Shown here piece by piece: positions 18,336 through 26,395 of a stretch of 36,428 nt of DNA; within the stretch, counting starts at the first letter, position 1, and each line of letters opens with the position of its first letter. The translations under genes were made by a program, and so were the position numbers. Source of the stretch: an uncultured bacterium (GTDB lineage: Bacteria > Bacteroidota > Rhodothermia > Rhodothermales > UBA10348); contig CALIKL010000009.1 in NCBI GenBank assembly GCA_938018055.1, positions 74,147 to 110,574 on the forward strand, in the 5' to 3' direction. The notes beneath the pieces are model-generated. The model worked only from the letters and a program-made list of their open reading frames with translations, made no database searches and was not told the origin of the DNA.

Positions 18336-18980
18336 CTAAGAGGCAGTGGAAACCTGAATGATTTCCTTGGTGCCAAAATACGGATCGGAGGTGTGTCCCT
18401 TCAGGGGAATCCGATCGAGCATCAGGCCAGGATAAAGCGCATGCAGTTCGGCGATCTCAGCCTGGAGATCCCCGCCCTTGAGACAGACGAGACCATCGCC
18501 CCAGTGCCGTTCATTGACGATGTTTTCGGGCGTACATGCCATCGACTGATGCCAGTGCCATAGGGTCGCCAGGGGGGCAGTGGCCCTTGAAACGGAGAAG
18601 GGTGCGCGGCCCAGATACGCTTCCGCCCGACCATGCCACGTAGACACATTGTCCAGGCCCAGTCTTCGCACAAACAGATCTACGGAGCGTGTTTTCTTCT
18701 GATTGGAATCTACCGCCACGATCGAAACATCGGGAAAGAGAATTCCCAGCACGATGGCTGGCAAGCCGCCTCCCGTACCCCAGTCTACAAGGGTTGTCCC
18801 CGAGGGAAATGACCGAATCCCGTAGGCCAGGCAGTGTCCGATATGGTGAGCCAAAAGGTTGGCTTCATCGTGTCGTGAGACGAGATTGAATCGTTGATTT
18901 ACTGCGCGTAACTCACCCTCGTAAGCACGGAGTGCTTGCGTTTGTTCACTGCTCAGTCCAACATCAAAAGGCCATTTCAT
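18336..18980 (-). CDS. rsmG: 16S rRNA (guanine-527-N7)-methyltransferase RsmG
   Basis: RsmG (GidB) methylates N7 of G527 in 16S rRNA; its loss confers low-level streptomycin resistance in several bacteria. The 214-residue protein has the family N-terminus (LSSEQTQALRAYEGEL, then NQRFNLVS), the SAM motif LVDWGTGGGLPAIVLG, the IVAVDSNQKKTRSVD strand and the late SRATAPL segment. Length is typical. It is last in the conserved rpmH-rnpA-yidC-mnmE-mnmG-rsmG series but is separated from mnmG by 150 bases holding two parS sites. No Shine-Dalgarno sequence is evident upstream of ATG 18980. Confidence 0.93.
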   Translation of the reverse strand: MKWPFDVGLSSEQTQALRAYEGELRAVNQRFNLVSRHDEANLLAHHIGHCLAYGIRSFPSGTTLVDWGTGGGLPAIVLGILFPDVSIVAVDSNQKKTRSVDLFVRRLGLDNVSTWHGRAEAYLGRAPFSVSRATAPLATLWHWHQSMACTPENIVNERHWGDGLVCLKGGDLQAEIAELHALYPGLMLDRIPLKGHTSDPYFGTKEIIQVSTAS

Positions 18981-19038
18981 GGCATTCAGGCGATTGGGGC
19001 GTCAGGGCAATTAGCGGCCGATTCAAGATACACGTGGC

Positions 19039-19060
19039 GGGTGTTTCACGTGAAACACCC
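19039..19060. promoter_or_regulatory. parS: parS centromere site 1 (ParB binding)
   Basis: The bases 19042-19057 read TGTTTCACGTGAAACA, identical to the chromosomal parS consensus bound by ParB/Spo0J. The palindrome extends perfectly to 22 bp at 19039-19060. It lies in the mnmG-rsmG spacer. ParB binds parS, spreads by CTP-dependent clamping and recruits SMC for chromosome segregation. A perfect 16-bp match by chance in 36 kb is very unlikely, and a second copy lies 58 bp away. Confidence 0.93.
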
Positions 19061-19097
19061 CGATGAGATGAAACGAAGATGCGGCCTTACAGGAAGC

Positions 19098-19117
19098 GGT
19101 GTTTCACGTGAAACACC
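19098..19117. promoter_or_regulatory. parS: parS centromere site 2 (ParB binding)
   Basis: A second perfect TGTTTCACGTGAAACA at 19100-19115, with the palindrome extending to 20 bp at 19098-19117. The centre-to-centre distance to site 1 is 58 bp, roughly five and a half helical turns. The site ends 14 bases before the mnmG stop codon region begins at 19131. The close pair suggests a deliberate ParB nucleation locus rather than a single stray site. Confidence 0.93.
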
Positions 19118-19130
19118 TGCTGAACCGGCG

Positions 19131-21032
19131 CTATGATGCATTTGACGCCATCCTGGGGAATCGGCCAGACTTGATCATAACCATCAAAACAGACACATCA
19201 GAAGGGGAGACCCCAGAGATTCGGGAAGCCTGTCCAAGGTTTTGCGGGCGGATGCGATGCAATTTCTCACGCGCCTCTATCGTGATGTTGTGTATCGCAT
19301 GATAATCCAGATCTACGGGGAGCTCCTTCGACTCAAACTGTTCAATCTTTTCTATAAGACCCCGTTCGCGCTCCACATATCCCTCGTACTTGAGGTCGAT
19401 TTCGACCATGTCTTCTATTGACTCGAGTCCCTCAATGGGCGGAATGAGGGCCTGAAAGCCCGTAGCCGATAAGAGTGAACTCAGGCTTACCTCGGGCCGA
19501 AGGGCCACTTTTGCAATACGATCTGACTGACGTACAGGGGCACTGTCCAACGAGGCGAGAAATGGATTCACTTGTTGTGGCGAGACACTGGTCGAGCGAA
19601 CGGCCTCGGTCAATATTCTGCGCGCCTGGCTCCTTCTGTGCATGCGTTCAAGTCGCTCGTCCGAGACCAGACCGATAGAGGCTCCCATTTCAGTAAGCCG
19701 TTGGTCGGCATTGTCTTGGCGCAACATCATTCTATGCTCGGCGCGGGACGTGAACATCCGATACGGCTCTTCCGTGCCCTTGGCGACCAGGTCATCAATA
19801 AGGACGCCGATATACGCCTCGGAGCGTTTCAGAATAAGCTGTTCCTCGCCCTTCACGTAGCGAGCTGCATTCGTGCCCGCGACCAGCCCTTGCGCACCAG
19901 CCTCCTCATACCCGGTGGTGCCGTTGATCTGTCCTGCGAAAAACAATCCCTTCACAAGCTTGGTTTCGAGAGAGTACCGGAGCTGATAGGGCTGAAAATA
20001 ATCATACTCAATAGCATAGCCAGGGCGCAGAATATGAACATCCTCAAGTCCTTTTATACCGCGAATAGCCCGTTCCTGGACTTCCTCGGGGAGACTCGTC
20101 GAAAAACCGTTTACATACACCTCGTGGGTGTTCCAGCCCTCGGGCTCAAGGAATATCTGGTGCCTGTCCTTATCGGCGAATCGGTCAATCTTGTCCTCAA
20201 TGGAAGGACAATACCGAGGGCCCGTACCCTGAATACGACCCACAAACATGGGACTGCGATCGAATCCGGTACGCAAAACATCATGAACGGACTCGTCGGT
20301 AAATGTTATCCAGCAGCTTAATTGCTTTGACGGCAACCGGTCCGTCATATAACTGAATGGAGCCGGGTCGCTGTCGCCTTTCTGCTCCTCCAGGAGGTCA
20401 TAATTGATCGTTCGGCCGTCCAGACGGGGAGGGGTACCCGTCTTGAGTCGCCCGGACTCAAACCCAAGATTGTTGAGCGCACCGGTTAATCCCCGAGAGG
20501 CACCCTCACCCATGCGGCCGCCTCCATAGGACATATCTCCGATGTGAATCTGCCCATTCATGAACGTTCCACTGGTCAGAATCACGGCACCAGCCGAAAT
20601 GCGCTGTCCCAGTTGGGTAACGACGCCTGAAATACGATCACCTTTGGTCTCCAGATCAACGACCATATCGCTTCGCATGTACAGGTTTGGTTCGGCTTCC
20701 AACATTCGCCGAACCGCAGCGGCGTACATGAACCGATCGCACTGCGCGCGGGGCGACCAAACAGCAGGACCCTTACTGCGATTCAACATGCGAAATTGCA
20801 ATCCCGACTCATCGGTGGCGTGACCCATCAGGCCGCCCAATGCATCAATCTCGCGAGCTATCTGGCCTTTCCCTATACCTCCAATGGCTGGATTGCACGA
20901 CATGCGTCCAATTGCCTCGAGGCTCATGGTAATCAACAACGTCTTCGCACCCATGCGAGCAGCGGCTGCGGCAGCTTCGCTTCCGGCATGTCCTCCGCCT
21001 ACAACAATTATGTCAAAGTGCGAGTCGCTCAT
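19131..21032 (-). CDS. mnmG: tRNA uridine-5-carboxymethylaminomethyl synthesis protein MnmG
   Basis: MnmG (GidA) is the FAD-dependent partner of MnmE; together they add a carboxymethylaminomethyl group to U34 of several tRNAs. The 633-residue protein begins with the dinucleotide motif VVGGGHAGSEAA (about 10-21). It also carries the family signatures MSCNPAIGGIGKG and GPAVWSPRAQCDR, and the cysteine in CPSIEDKI, which acts in the reaction. The C-terminal helical part, which contacts MnmE, ends near the stop. Length is typical. It starts 42 bases after the mnmE stop on the same strand, so the two partner genes are co-transcribed. Confidence 0.96.
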   Translation of the reverse strand: MSDSHFDIIVVGGGHAGSEAAAAAARMGAKTLLITMSLEAIGRMSCNPAIGGIGKGQIAREIDALGGLMGHATDESGLQFRMLNRSKGPAVWSPRAQCDRFMYAAAVRRMLEAEPNLYMRSDMVVDLETKGDRISGVVTQLGQRISAGAVILTSGTFMNGQIHIGDMSYGGGRMGEGASRGLTGALNNLGFESGRLKTGTPPRLDGRTINYDLLEEQKGDSDPAPFSYMTDRLPSKQLSCWITFTDESVHDVLRTGFDRSPMFVGRIQGTGPRYCPSIEDKIDRFADKDRHQIFLEPEGWNTHEVYVNGFSTSLPEEVQERAIRGIKGLEDVHILRPGYAIEYDYFQPYQLRYSLETKLVKGLFFAGQINGTTGYEEAGAQGLVAGTNAARYVKGEEQLILKRSEAYIGVLIDDLVAKGTEEPYRMFTSRAEHRMMLRQDNADQRLTEMGASIGLVSDERLERMHRRSQARRILTEAVRSTSVSPQQVNPFLASLDSAPVRQSDRIAKVALRPEVSLSSLLSATGFQALIPPIEGLESIEDMVEIDLKYEGYVERERGLIEKIEQFESKELPVDLDYHAIHNITIEAREKLHRIRPQNLGQASRISGVSPSDVSVLMVMIKSGRFPRMASNAS

Positions 21033-21074
21033 TCCTTGTTAGTCGTTGTCTCCCTTAGCCTTAGTGCTGTTTTT

Positions 21075-22454
21075 CTATTTCCCGATACAGAATTGGGAAA
21101 AAATACGGTCCAGAATGTCTTCGTTGGTGATCTCGCCCGTGACAGCCCCGATCTCATCGACCACCTCGCGGACATCAGATGATATCATGTCACCGGACCC
21201 GCCGGAATCCATGACGGAGCGAACACGCTGGATGGCTACCGAAGCCGCGCGGATGTGTTCTTGCTGTCGCTGGCTTGTTACTACCTGATGCTCTTCGGCC
21301 TGGCCCACTGATCCTACGGTAGCCTCAAATATGCGAGCCATCAATTCATCAACCGACTCGGATCCAACGCGCATGGCTTCAGCGGAAATGGCTACATCCA
21401 CTTTGAAACTGAAGTCGCTCGCAGCAGACGGACCCGCTACCAGGTCCAGCTTATTGCCAACCCTCAAGCGGGGGAGTCCATCGGACGATGACGCTGATAC
21501 ATCCTCTGGACGGGTCAGATCGATGAGATGCAAAATCAGATCCGCGCCCAGCTCCGCTTCCTCGCTGCGACGTACCCCTTCGGCCTCAATCGCATCATGG
21601 GTCTCCCGACGGCCCGCTGTATCCACAAACGTGAATCGCACCCCTTCATATTCCAGATGGCTTTCAATTTCGTCACGCGTAGTGCCAGGGACATCACTTA
21701 CAATTACTCGATCGAATCCAAGCAGTGCATTCATCAGCGTTGACTTGCCTGCATTGGGCTTTCCAACAATGACGATACGCACGCCTTCGTGCAGCGCCTG
21801 GCCGAAGCGAAATGAACCCGTCATGGCATCCAGACGGGTTGCTGCGGCATCGAGCAATGAAACGAGACGAGCCCTATCGGCGAAGGCGACGTCCTCCTCA
21901 CCAAAGTCCAGTTCCAGTTCCAACAGAGAAACAAGCTGAATGAGATCTTCCCGGATCTGTCCCAACTCGTCTGAAAACCGGCCACGAAGGTGGGCGAGCG
22001 AAATACGGCCTGCGCGCTGGCTCTGCGCATGAATCAATTCGCCAATAGCCTCAGCCTGTGCCAAGTCAACCTTGCCATTCATGAATGCACGGAGCGTGAA
22101 CTCACCTGGCTCGGCCATCCGCGCGCCTTGGGCGACCATCAGTCGAACTACAGCATCTGAAGCAACGTCACCACCGTGACAGGAGATCTCTACAATGTCT
22201 TCACCCGTGGCCGTATTCGGCGCCTTGAACAGGGTACATACAACTTGATCGATCCACGCATTCTCCCGTCCGATATAGCCGACATGCGCCGTGTGACTAT
22301 CCTGCTCAGACAACTCCCGCGCTGCAAATACACCGTCAACCAACGCGATTGCATCCGGGCCGGATAGCCGAACAATACTCAGCGCCGAAGCGCCTCGCGG
22401 CGTAGCGCGGGCGACAATCGTATCCTGGACGCTATCTCCCGCGGGTACCGTCAT
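21075..22454 (-). CDS. mnmE: tRNA modification GTPase MnmE
   Basis: MnmE (TrmE) is a dimeric GTPase that binds tetrahydrofolate and works with MnmG on tRNA U34. The 459-residue protein has an N-terminal folate-binding domain (to about 120, with GEDIVEISCHGGD), a helical domain, and an inserted Ras-like G domain. The G domain has G1 GKPNAGKS (231-238), a G2 threonine in PGTTRDE, G3 DTAG (278-281) and a G4 NKLD. It ends with FCIGK, the conserved CxGK tail whose cysteine is needed for activity. It begins 9 bases after the yidC stop codon and precedes mnmG. Confidence 0.96.
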   Translation of the reverse strand: MTVPAGDSVQDTIVARATPRGASALSIVRLSGPDAIALVDGVFAARELSEQDSHTAHVGYIGRENAWIDQVVCTLFKAPNTATGEDIVEISCHGGDVASDAVVRLMVAQGARMAEPGEFTLRAFMNGKVDLAQAEAIGELIHAQSQRAGRISLAHLRGRFSDELGQIREDLIQLVSLLELELDFGEEDVAFADRARLVSLLDAAATRLDAMTGSFRFGQALHEGVRIVIVGKPNAGKSTLMNALLGFDRVIVSDVPGTTRDEIESHLEYEGVRFTFVDTAGRRETHDAIEAEGVRRSEEAELGADLILHLIDLTRPEDVSASSSDGLPRLRVGNKLDLVAGPSAASDFSFKVDVAISAEAMRVGSESVDELMARIFEATVGSVGQAEEHQVVTSQRQQEHIRAASVAIQRVRSVMDSGGSGDMISSDVREVVDEIGAVTGEITNEDILDRIFSQFCIGK

Positions 22455-22463
22455 GCGTCGGGA

Positions 22464-24272
22464 TCAGCGGCGGGTCTTGGGTTTGCCCGTGATCGCCCCA
22501 CGATTCTTGTCCTTCTTGCGCGATGTGCCCGCGGCTGGCTTCTTCGCCTTCTTCTGAGGCTCCAGCTCCTCGGGGTGGTCGTGAATCTGCTTGTTGATGA
22601 CCTTCTGCTGCGCGGCTGTCAGTACGTTGTAGCAGAGGTAGTACAGGTTCAGACCCGAGGCCAATCGGTTGAAGATCACGAAGATCATCACAGGGAAGAC
22701 GTAGGTGAAAATCTTGGCCTGCGCGTTGTTCTGATTGGTCATCGAGAGCTTCATCTGGAAGACCATCGAGATACCCATGAGCAGCGTGAAGCCGGCAACA
22801 GCGTCCCCATACATGGGAATCGAAAAGGGCAGACTCAAGATGAAATCAGGGGCCGAAAGGTCCTGGGCCCACAGAAATCCTTGCTGGCGTAGTTCGATCG
22901 CCTGCGGGAGAAACTGCCAGAGCGCAATGATGACCGGGTACTGCAGAAGCATGGGTAGACATCCGCCTAGCGGATTGACCCCCGTCTCCTTGTACATCTT
23001 CATCATGGCCTCCTGCTGCTTCTGCGGGTTATCCGCATACTTCTCCTTGATCACTTCCATGCGCGGCTGCAGCTCACGCATCTTGGCCATGCTCTTGAAG
23101 GATGTCTTCGTGAGCGGGTAGAGGACCAGTTTGATCAGGAATGCCAGCACAATGATCACCCATCCATACGGCATGAACTGGCCGAGATAGGTGAACGCCG
23201 GGATGAAAATGAACCGTGCCAACGGCCGGGTGATGACCTCGAAGAAGTCCCAGCCGAAGTCGACCATGTTGTACAGATCCAGGTCGTAGTCATTCAGATT
23301 ACCATAGACCATTGGACCCATGTACAGCGTGTACTGGTCCGCCTCCACGCCGGCGGCCGGCATGAGCAGGCTCGCGAGATAATCGTGACGGCCATACGAT
23401 TCGGAGACCTCACCTACGCGTTCACCAATCAACTCCGCACCACGCGTTGGTTGCTGCGGCATCATGACGACGGTGAAGTACTTGTTCTTGACCGCTACCC
23501 AGTCAATTTCGCCTCGCAGCGAACGTTCGTCATACGGATCCGAATTAAGCAGGACATCCTCGACCTCTCCACCGCTGCGAGCGAACGCGCCGGTATGCTG
23601 AGCAGCTGTTTCGTGGTCCAGTTCAGAAAATGGAACGCCTCCATTCCACACTACTTCATAGCCTTCGCGCGTGGAGAAAGATGCCGCACCGGGCTGGTTG
23701 ACCTCGAGATCGATCTCGTAGGAGTCGGGCTTGAACGTGTAGGTCAGTTCAATCTGGCCACTGCCAACACCGGCGGTAAAGGAAACGGAAACCGGTGCAT
23801 CGCCTACGGTGAGTGACTCCTGGGCAGTGCTTGATTCGAATACAAAGGCCCTGGAGTCGTAATTCCTGTTTCCTGGTGAGGTAAACAGGACGCCCAGCGC
23901 ACCTCCCTTGGTCGAGTCGACCAATTGTACAGGACGCTCCGTCCCGGCAATCGTGTATTCCTTCAGTTCAAAGGAGGACAGTGTTCCTCCCTGAGTGGAG
24001 AGGACGGCGCGGTAGAGATTGTTTTCTACCGTAATCATCCGCACGTCTGATCCCTGACCCGGGACAAACGTGCTATCATCGGCTGCCAGAACCTGGACTG
24101 CGCCAACTTCTGGATCGCCTTGCTCAACGAATTCCTGAGAAGAGACGTCTTCCGTGGAATCCGGAGCTACGACGAGGTCTTCCGCCGGAGGAGGGGTGGG
24201 AGCCAGCCAAGTGAGCCAGACCACCATGATGATGGCGATCAGCACCGTTGCTGTGAGAACGTTTCTATCCAA
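22464..24272 (-). CDS. yidC: membrane protein insertase YidC, Gram-negative type
   Basis: YidC inserts proteins into the inner membrane, alone or with SecYEG. At 602 residues it is the long form: a first helix at about 5-25 (VLTATVLIAIIMVVWLTWL), a large periplasmic P1 domain to about 345, and the conserved five-helix core. The core contains MPYGWVIIVLAFLIKLVLYPLT (the arginine-groove region follows in the cytosolic helices), GVNPLGGCLPMLLQYPVIIALW and a late ASGLNLYYLCYN helix. A basic tail (KKAKKPAAGTSRKKDKNR) may bind ribosomes. It is preceded by rnpA with a 91-base gap and followed by mnmE after 9 bases. The small yidD gene that often sits between rnpA and yidC is absent. Confidence 0.96.
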   Translation of the reverse strand: MDRNVLTATVLIAIIMVVWLTWLAPTPPPAEDLVVAPDSTEDVSSQEFVEQGDPEVGAVQVLAADDSTFVPGQGSDVRMITVENNLYRAVLSTQGGTLSSFELKEYTIAGTERPVQLVDSTKGGALGVLFTSPGNRNYDSRAFVFESSTAQESLTVGDAPVSVSFTAGVGSGQIELTYTFKPDSYEIDLEVNQPGAASFSTREGYEVVWNGGVPFSELDHETAAQHTGAFARSGGEVEDVLLNSDPYDERSLRGEIDWVAVKNKYFTVVMMPQQPTRGAELIGERVGEVSESYGRHDYLASLLMPAAGVEADQYTLYMGPMVYGNLNDYDLDLYNMVDFGWDFFEVITRPLARFIFIPAFTYLGQFMPYGWVIIVLAFLIKLVLYPLTKTSFKSMAKMRELQPRMEVIKEKYADNPQKQQEAMMKMYKETGVNPLGGCLPMLLQYPVIIALWQFLPQAIELRQQGFLWAQDLSAPDFILSLPFSIPMYGDAVAGFTLLMGISMVFQMKLSMTNQNNAQAKIFTYVFPVMIFVIFNRLASGLNLYYLCYNVLTAAQQKVINKQIHDHPEELEPQKKAKKPAAGTSRKKDKNRGAITGKPKTRR

Positions 24273-24363
24273 TCGGGGCCTCTCCTCGGCAGGTTGATAG
24301 GTCAGGCGACAGCATCAGACGGGAAGTGAGGCGGTACGGGAGCGTGGTCGGACGGGTTCCATA

Positions 24364-24798
24364 TCAACGTACGACAGGCTTGGTTTGCTCAACGAGCCGC
24401 TGCAATGCGTGATCGAAATCAGTTCGAATGCGCGCCGACGACTCTTTCTTGCCTTGAAACAGCACCATCGCTGTTAAAGGCCGGCCTTCCTGCTTGGCAA
24501 TCTGCTCCAAACGTGGTTGATCGTGGCGAATGGCATCCCTCAGAATGCGTTTCACTCGATTACGTCTTGGAGCGCTTCCGCGCGAACGTCCTACCGCGAC
24601 ACCAATCTGAAACAGGTCGGGAAGATCGGCTTCCACGAACCGATAAACGATTCGAATTACGCCGCTCCTCACGGAATGACTGGATGGGTCACCAGGCTCG
24701 AACAGGGGCTCAATGAACCGCCGGTGCTTGAGACGACGCGAAACAGGGAAGTTCAGCGTCGCATCAGCCGATCGAGGGGACGTACCAGCCTCTCCCAT
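24364..24798 (-). CDS. rnpA: ribonuclease P protein component
   Basis: The small basic protein subunit of RNase P, which helps the catalytic RNA trim tRNA 5' leaders. The 144-residue product contains the family signature around 71-91 (GSAPRRNRVKRILRDAIR), the RNR motif that contacts the catalytic RNA, and the hydrophobic FQIGVAVG strand before it. The N-terminus is about 20 residues longer than the minimal family fold; the conserved part begins near NFPVSRRLKHRRF. It starts 8 bases after the rpmH stop codon, the classical rpmH-rnpA order. Confidence 0.93.
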   Translation of the reverse strand: MGEAGTSPRSADATLNFPVSRRLKHRRFIEPLFEPGDPSSHSVRSGVIRIVYRFVEADLPDLFQIGVAVGRSRGSAPRRNRVKRILRDAIRHDQPRLEQIAKQEGRPLTAMVLFQGKKESSARIRTDFDHALQRLVEQTKPVVR

Positions 24799-24806
24799 CA
24801 GGTCGC

Positions 24807-24962
24807 TTACTTTCCGCTTTTCGTGTCGCTAACGGTCAGGTTTTTTCTACCTTTTGCACGGCGACGTGCAAGGAGGCGACGACCGTTCTTGGTGGCCATA
24901 CGCGAGCGAAATCCGTGCTTGTTGGCGCGCTTGCGGCGGCTGGGCTGATACGTACGTTTCAT
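24807..24962 (-). CDS. rpmH: 50S ribosomal protein L34
   Basis: A 51-residue, very basic protein beginning [20 protein letters not shown], the invariant L34 N-terminus, followed by [21 protein letters not shown]34 is a late-assembling component of the large ribosomal subunit. The C-terminal seven residues (VSDTKSG...) are an acidic-polar extension beyond the usual 44-46 residue core. It is the first gene of the minus-strand series and stops 8 bases before rnpA. Confidence 0.96.
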   Translation of the reverse strand: MKRTYQPSRRKRANKHGFRSRMATKNGRRLLARRRAKGRKNLTVSDTKSGK

Positions 24963-25121
24963 GGTACTTGGTAACGTTGTTAATCCTGGCCAGGATCTGC
25001 AAGTGGGAGGCCGAATCCGGTTGCGCCCGGATGGCGGCTGGTCTATTACTACATTTGTTCTGCGGCCCAGCGCTTTACGGGAGTTGCGAAGGGGTGTTCG
25101 CGACGCTAAGACACAGAATGG

Positions 25122-25151
25122 TGAAGATACGACAAGTACCCATCACATCAA
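25122..25151 (-). promoter_or_regulatory. possible promoter of the rpmH operon
   Basis: Read on the minus strand, TTG at 25151-25149 is followed after 19 bases by TATCTTCA (25129-25122), which matches the Bacteroidota TAnnTTTG element at six of eight positions. A start near 25112 would give a leader of about 150 bases before rpmH. The 270-base spacer 24963-25232 contains no gene, no DnaA box and no other RNA that I can recognise. Confidence 0.25.
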
Positions 25152-25160
25152 CCGAAGTGA

Positions 25161-25189
25161 TTGACATTCATAAAAAGTCAGCGTAATAT
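25161..25189 (+). promoter_or_regulatory. promoter of the tRNA-Val gene
   Basis: A perfect -35 TTGACA (25161-25166) is separated by 17 bases from TAATAT (25184-25189). With the next two bases the latter reads TAATATTG, seven of eight to the Bacteroidota TAnnTTTG element, so it fits either sigma type. Transcription would begin near 25196, giving a 5' leader of about 37 bases before the tRNA at 25233. It lies divergent to rpmH. Confidence 0.65.
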
Positions 25190-25232
25190 TGCGGGCTCTG
25201 AAAGCGGCCTCGTCGTCGCTTTTGGCGATTCT

Positions 25233-25306
25233 GGGAGATTAGCTCAGTTGGTTAGAGCACCTGCCTTACAAGCAGGGGGTCACTAGTTCGAGTCTAGTAT
25301 CTCCCA
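25233..25306 (+). tRNA. tRNA-Val, anticodon UAC
   Basis: A complete 74-base cloverleaf. The acceptor arm pairs GGGAGAT with ATCTCCC, with discriminator A at 25306. The D arm is GCTC..GAGC. The anticodon stem CCTGC/GCAGG encloses the loop CTTACAA, giving anticodon UAC, which reads GUA and by wobble other valine codons. The T arm pairs ACTAG with CTAGT around TTCGAGT. The 3' CCA is not encoded, so it must be added by nucleotidyltransferase. It is a single-gene unit with its own promoter upstream and terminator downstream. Confidence 0.97.
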
Positions 25307-25344
25307 CGAAGACGGCCTGACTGATTGTATCATCGCGCCGCGAT

Positions 25345-25380
25345 AAACCCCGATCGGATACCTCCTTTCGGGGTTTTTTT
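25345..25380 (+). terminator. intrinsic terminator of the tRNA-Val unit
   Basis: A 9-bp stem AAACCCCGA (25345-25353) / TCGGGGTTT (25368-25376) with a 14-base loop, followed by a run of T to 25380 (seven T in all, three of them in the stem). It lies 39 bases after the mature tRNA 3' end and before the kinase gene, so it should separate the two units. Confidence 0.85.
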
Positions 25381-25442
25381 GTGCGCCAGCGACTCCGTAT
25401 CCTGTATCTCCTTCAGGCCCTCCGACCAGCCTCGCTTGATTC

Positions 25443-26393
25443 GTGACCGCAGCAGACCCATTTGTCGATGCTCCCCGGATTGCCATCATTGGGGATTTCA
25501 ACATCGATGTAATCCTTGGTGAAGTGAATGCCCTCCCACGCGTTGGATACGACACGGTATCAGATGTCTATTCCATCGAACCGGGAGGAAGTGCGGCCAT
25601 TGTCGCCTTGGGATTGGCGAGCGTAGGCTGGCCCACTGATCTGTACGCCAACGTAGGGGATGACCTTTTTGGCCACTGGCTGCGGGACACGTCCAAATCG
25701 GCCGGCGTACGCGTGATGAACTGTGCAGACGACCGGAGCGAAAGTACGGGGCTTTCTGTGGCGTTTTCCAAGCACGGAGACCGAGGGTTCATCAGTGTTC
25801 CGAACCCCGTCTCCGACTGGGAGGCGCTCGATCTCATTCTGGATGATCCCCCGCGACACGTACACGTCTGTTATCATCCGTATCTGCCCGGGCTGACCGA
25901 CAAGCTGGCTAATATCTTTCCCCGGCTGCGTGAGGCCGGTACTACGGTGTCGATGGATCCCGCCGGACCTGGTCCGGTTGCGTCTCACCCGCTCGAACTT
26001 CTCGAAGCAGTGGGGAAGGTGGACTTCCTGTTTCTGAACGATCAGGAAGCGCGCGATCTGCAGATCGCACTTCCACCAAACAACTCCATCCTGGGCCGCC
26101 TCGCCGATGTGGTCATCGTGAAGAAGGGAAATCAAGGCGCCGTGGCCTACACCCCGGACCAAACGCTGGATCTGCCTGAGCGCAAAGTGGATGTCTTTGA
26201 AACCACCGGTGCCGGCGACAACTTTGCTGTCGGTTTCATGACCTCCTGGCTTCGTCTCGGTGATCTCGAAACGGCCGTGCGTGCAGGTAATGTCTTCGGA
26301 TCCGAGTCCACCCGTTTCCCCGGCGGGGTCCAAGTCCAGGCAGGCTACCGTACCCTGATGGACCAGCATCCGAACCTGTTCAACCCCCGATAG
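25443..26393 (+). CDS. PfkB-family carbohydrate / nucleoside kinase
   Basis: A 316-residue ribokinase-like enzyme, phosphorylating a sugar or nucleoside with ATP in the cytosol. The N-terminal motif is IAIIGDFNIDVILG, with substrate-binding GGSAAIVALGLASVGW (PfkB signature 1 type) after it. The PfkB signature 2 is TTGAGDNFAVGF near residue 258, whose Asp is the catalytic base. LFLNDQEARDL matches the conserved N-x-x-E region. The start is GTG 25443, with no clear ribosome site. It opens a plus-strand series with a reductase 2 bases downstream and a sialidase after that. The substrate is not identifiable; a fructokinase, ribokinase or adenosine-kinase-like role are all possible. Confidence 0.85.
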   Translation: MTAADPFVDAPRIAIIGDFNIDVILGEVNALPRVGYDTVSDVYSIEPGGSAAIVALGLASVGWPTDLYANVGDDLFGHWLRDTSKSAGVRVMNCADDRSESTGLSVAFSKHGDRGFISVPNPVSDWEALDLILDDPPRHVHVCYHPYLPGLTDKLANIFPRLREAGTTVSMDPAGPGPVASHPLELLEAVGKVDFLFLNDQEARDLQIALPPNNSILGRLADVVIVKKGNQGAVAYTPDQTLDLPERKVDVFETTGAGDNFAVGFMTSWLRLGDLETAVRAGNVFGSESTRFPGGVQVQAGYRTLMDQHPNLFNPR

Positions 26394-26395
26394 GA

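Noticed and set aside
18981-19130. Small coding frames across the parS spacer
   Set aside because: The frames arise from the palindromes and have no start signal or similarity; the spacer is better explained as a ParB-binding region.
19572-20321. Plus-strand open frame opposite mnmG (249 codons)
   Set aside because: It lies wholly inside mnmG, whose family signatures are unmistakable; the product has no recognisable motif.
20307-23034. DnaA-box-like words (TTATCCAGC in mnmG, TTATCCGCA in yidC)
   Set aside because: They are imperfect, isolated and inside coding sequence; no cluster or A+T-rich unwinding region accompanies them, so no oriC is called.
25050-25057. TACATTTG on the plus strand in the rpmH-tRNA spacer
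   Set aside because: It matches TAnnTTTG, but the nearest TTG is about 26 bases away, too far, and the tRNA has a better promoter downstream.
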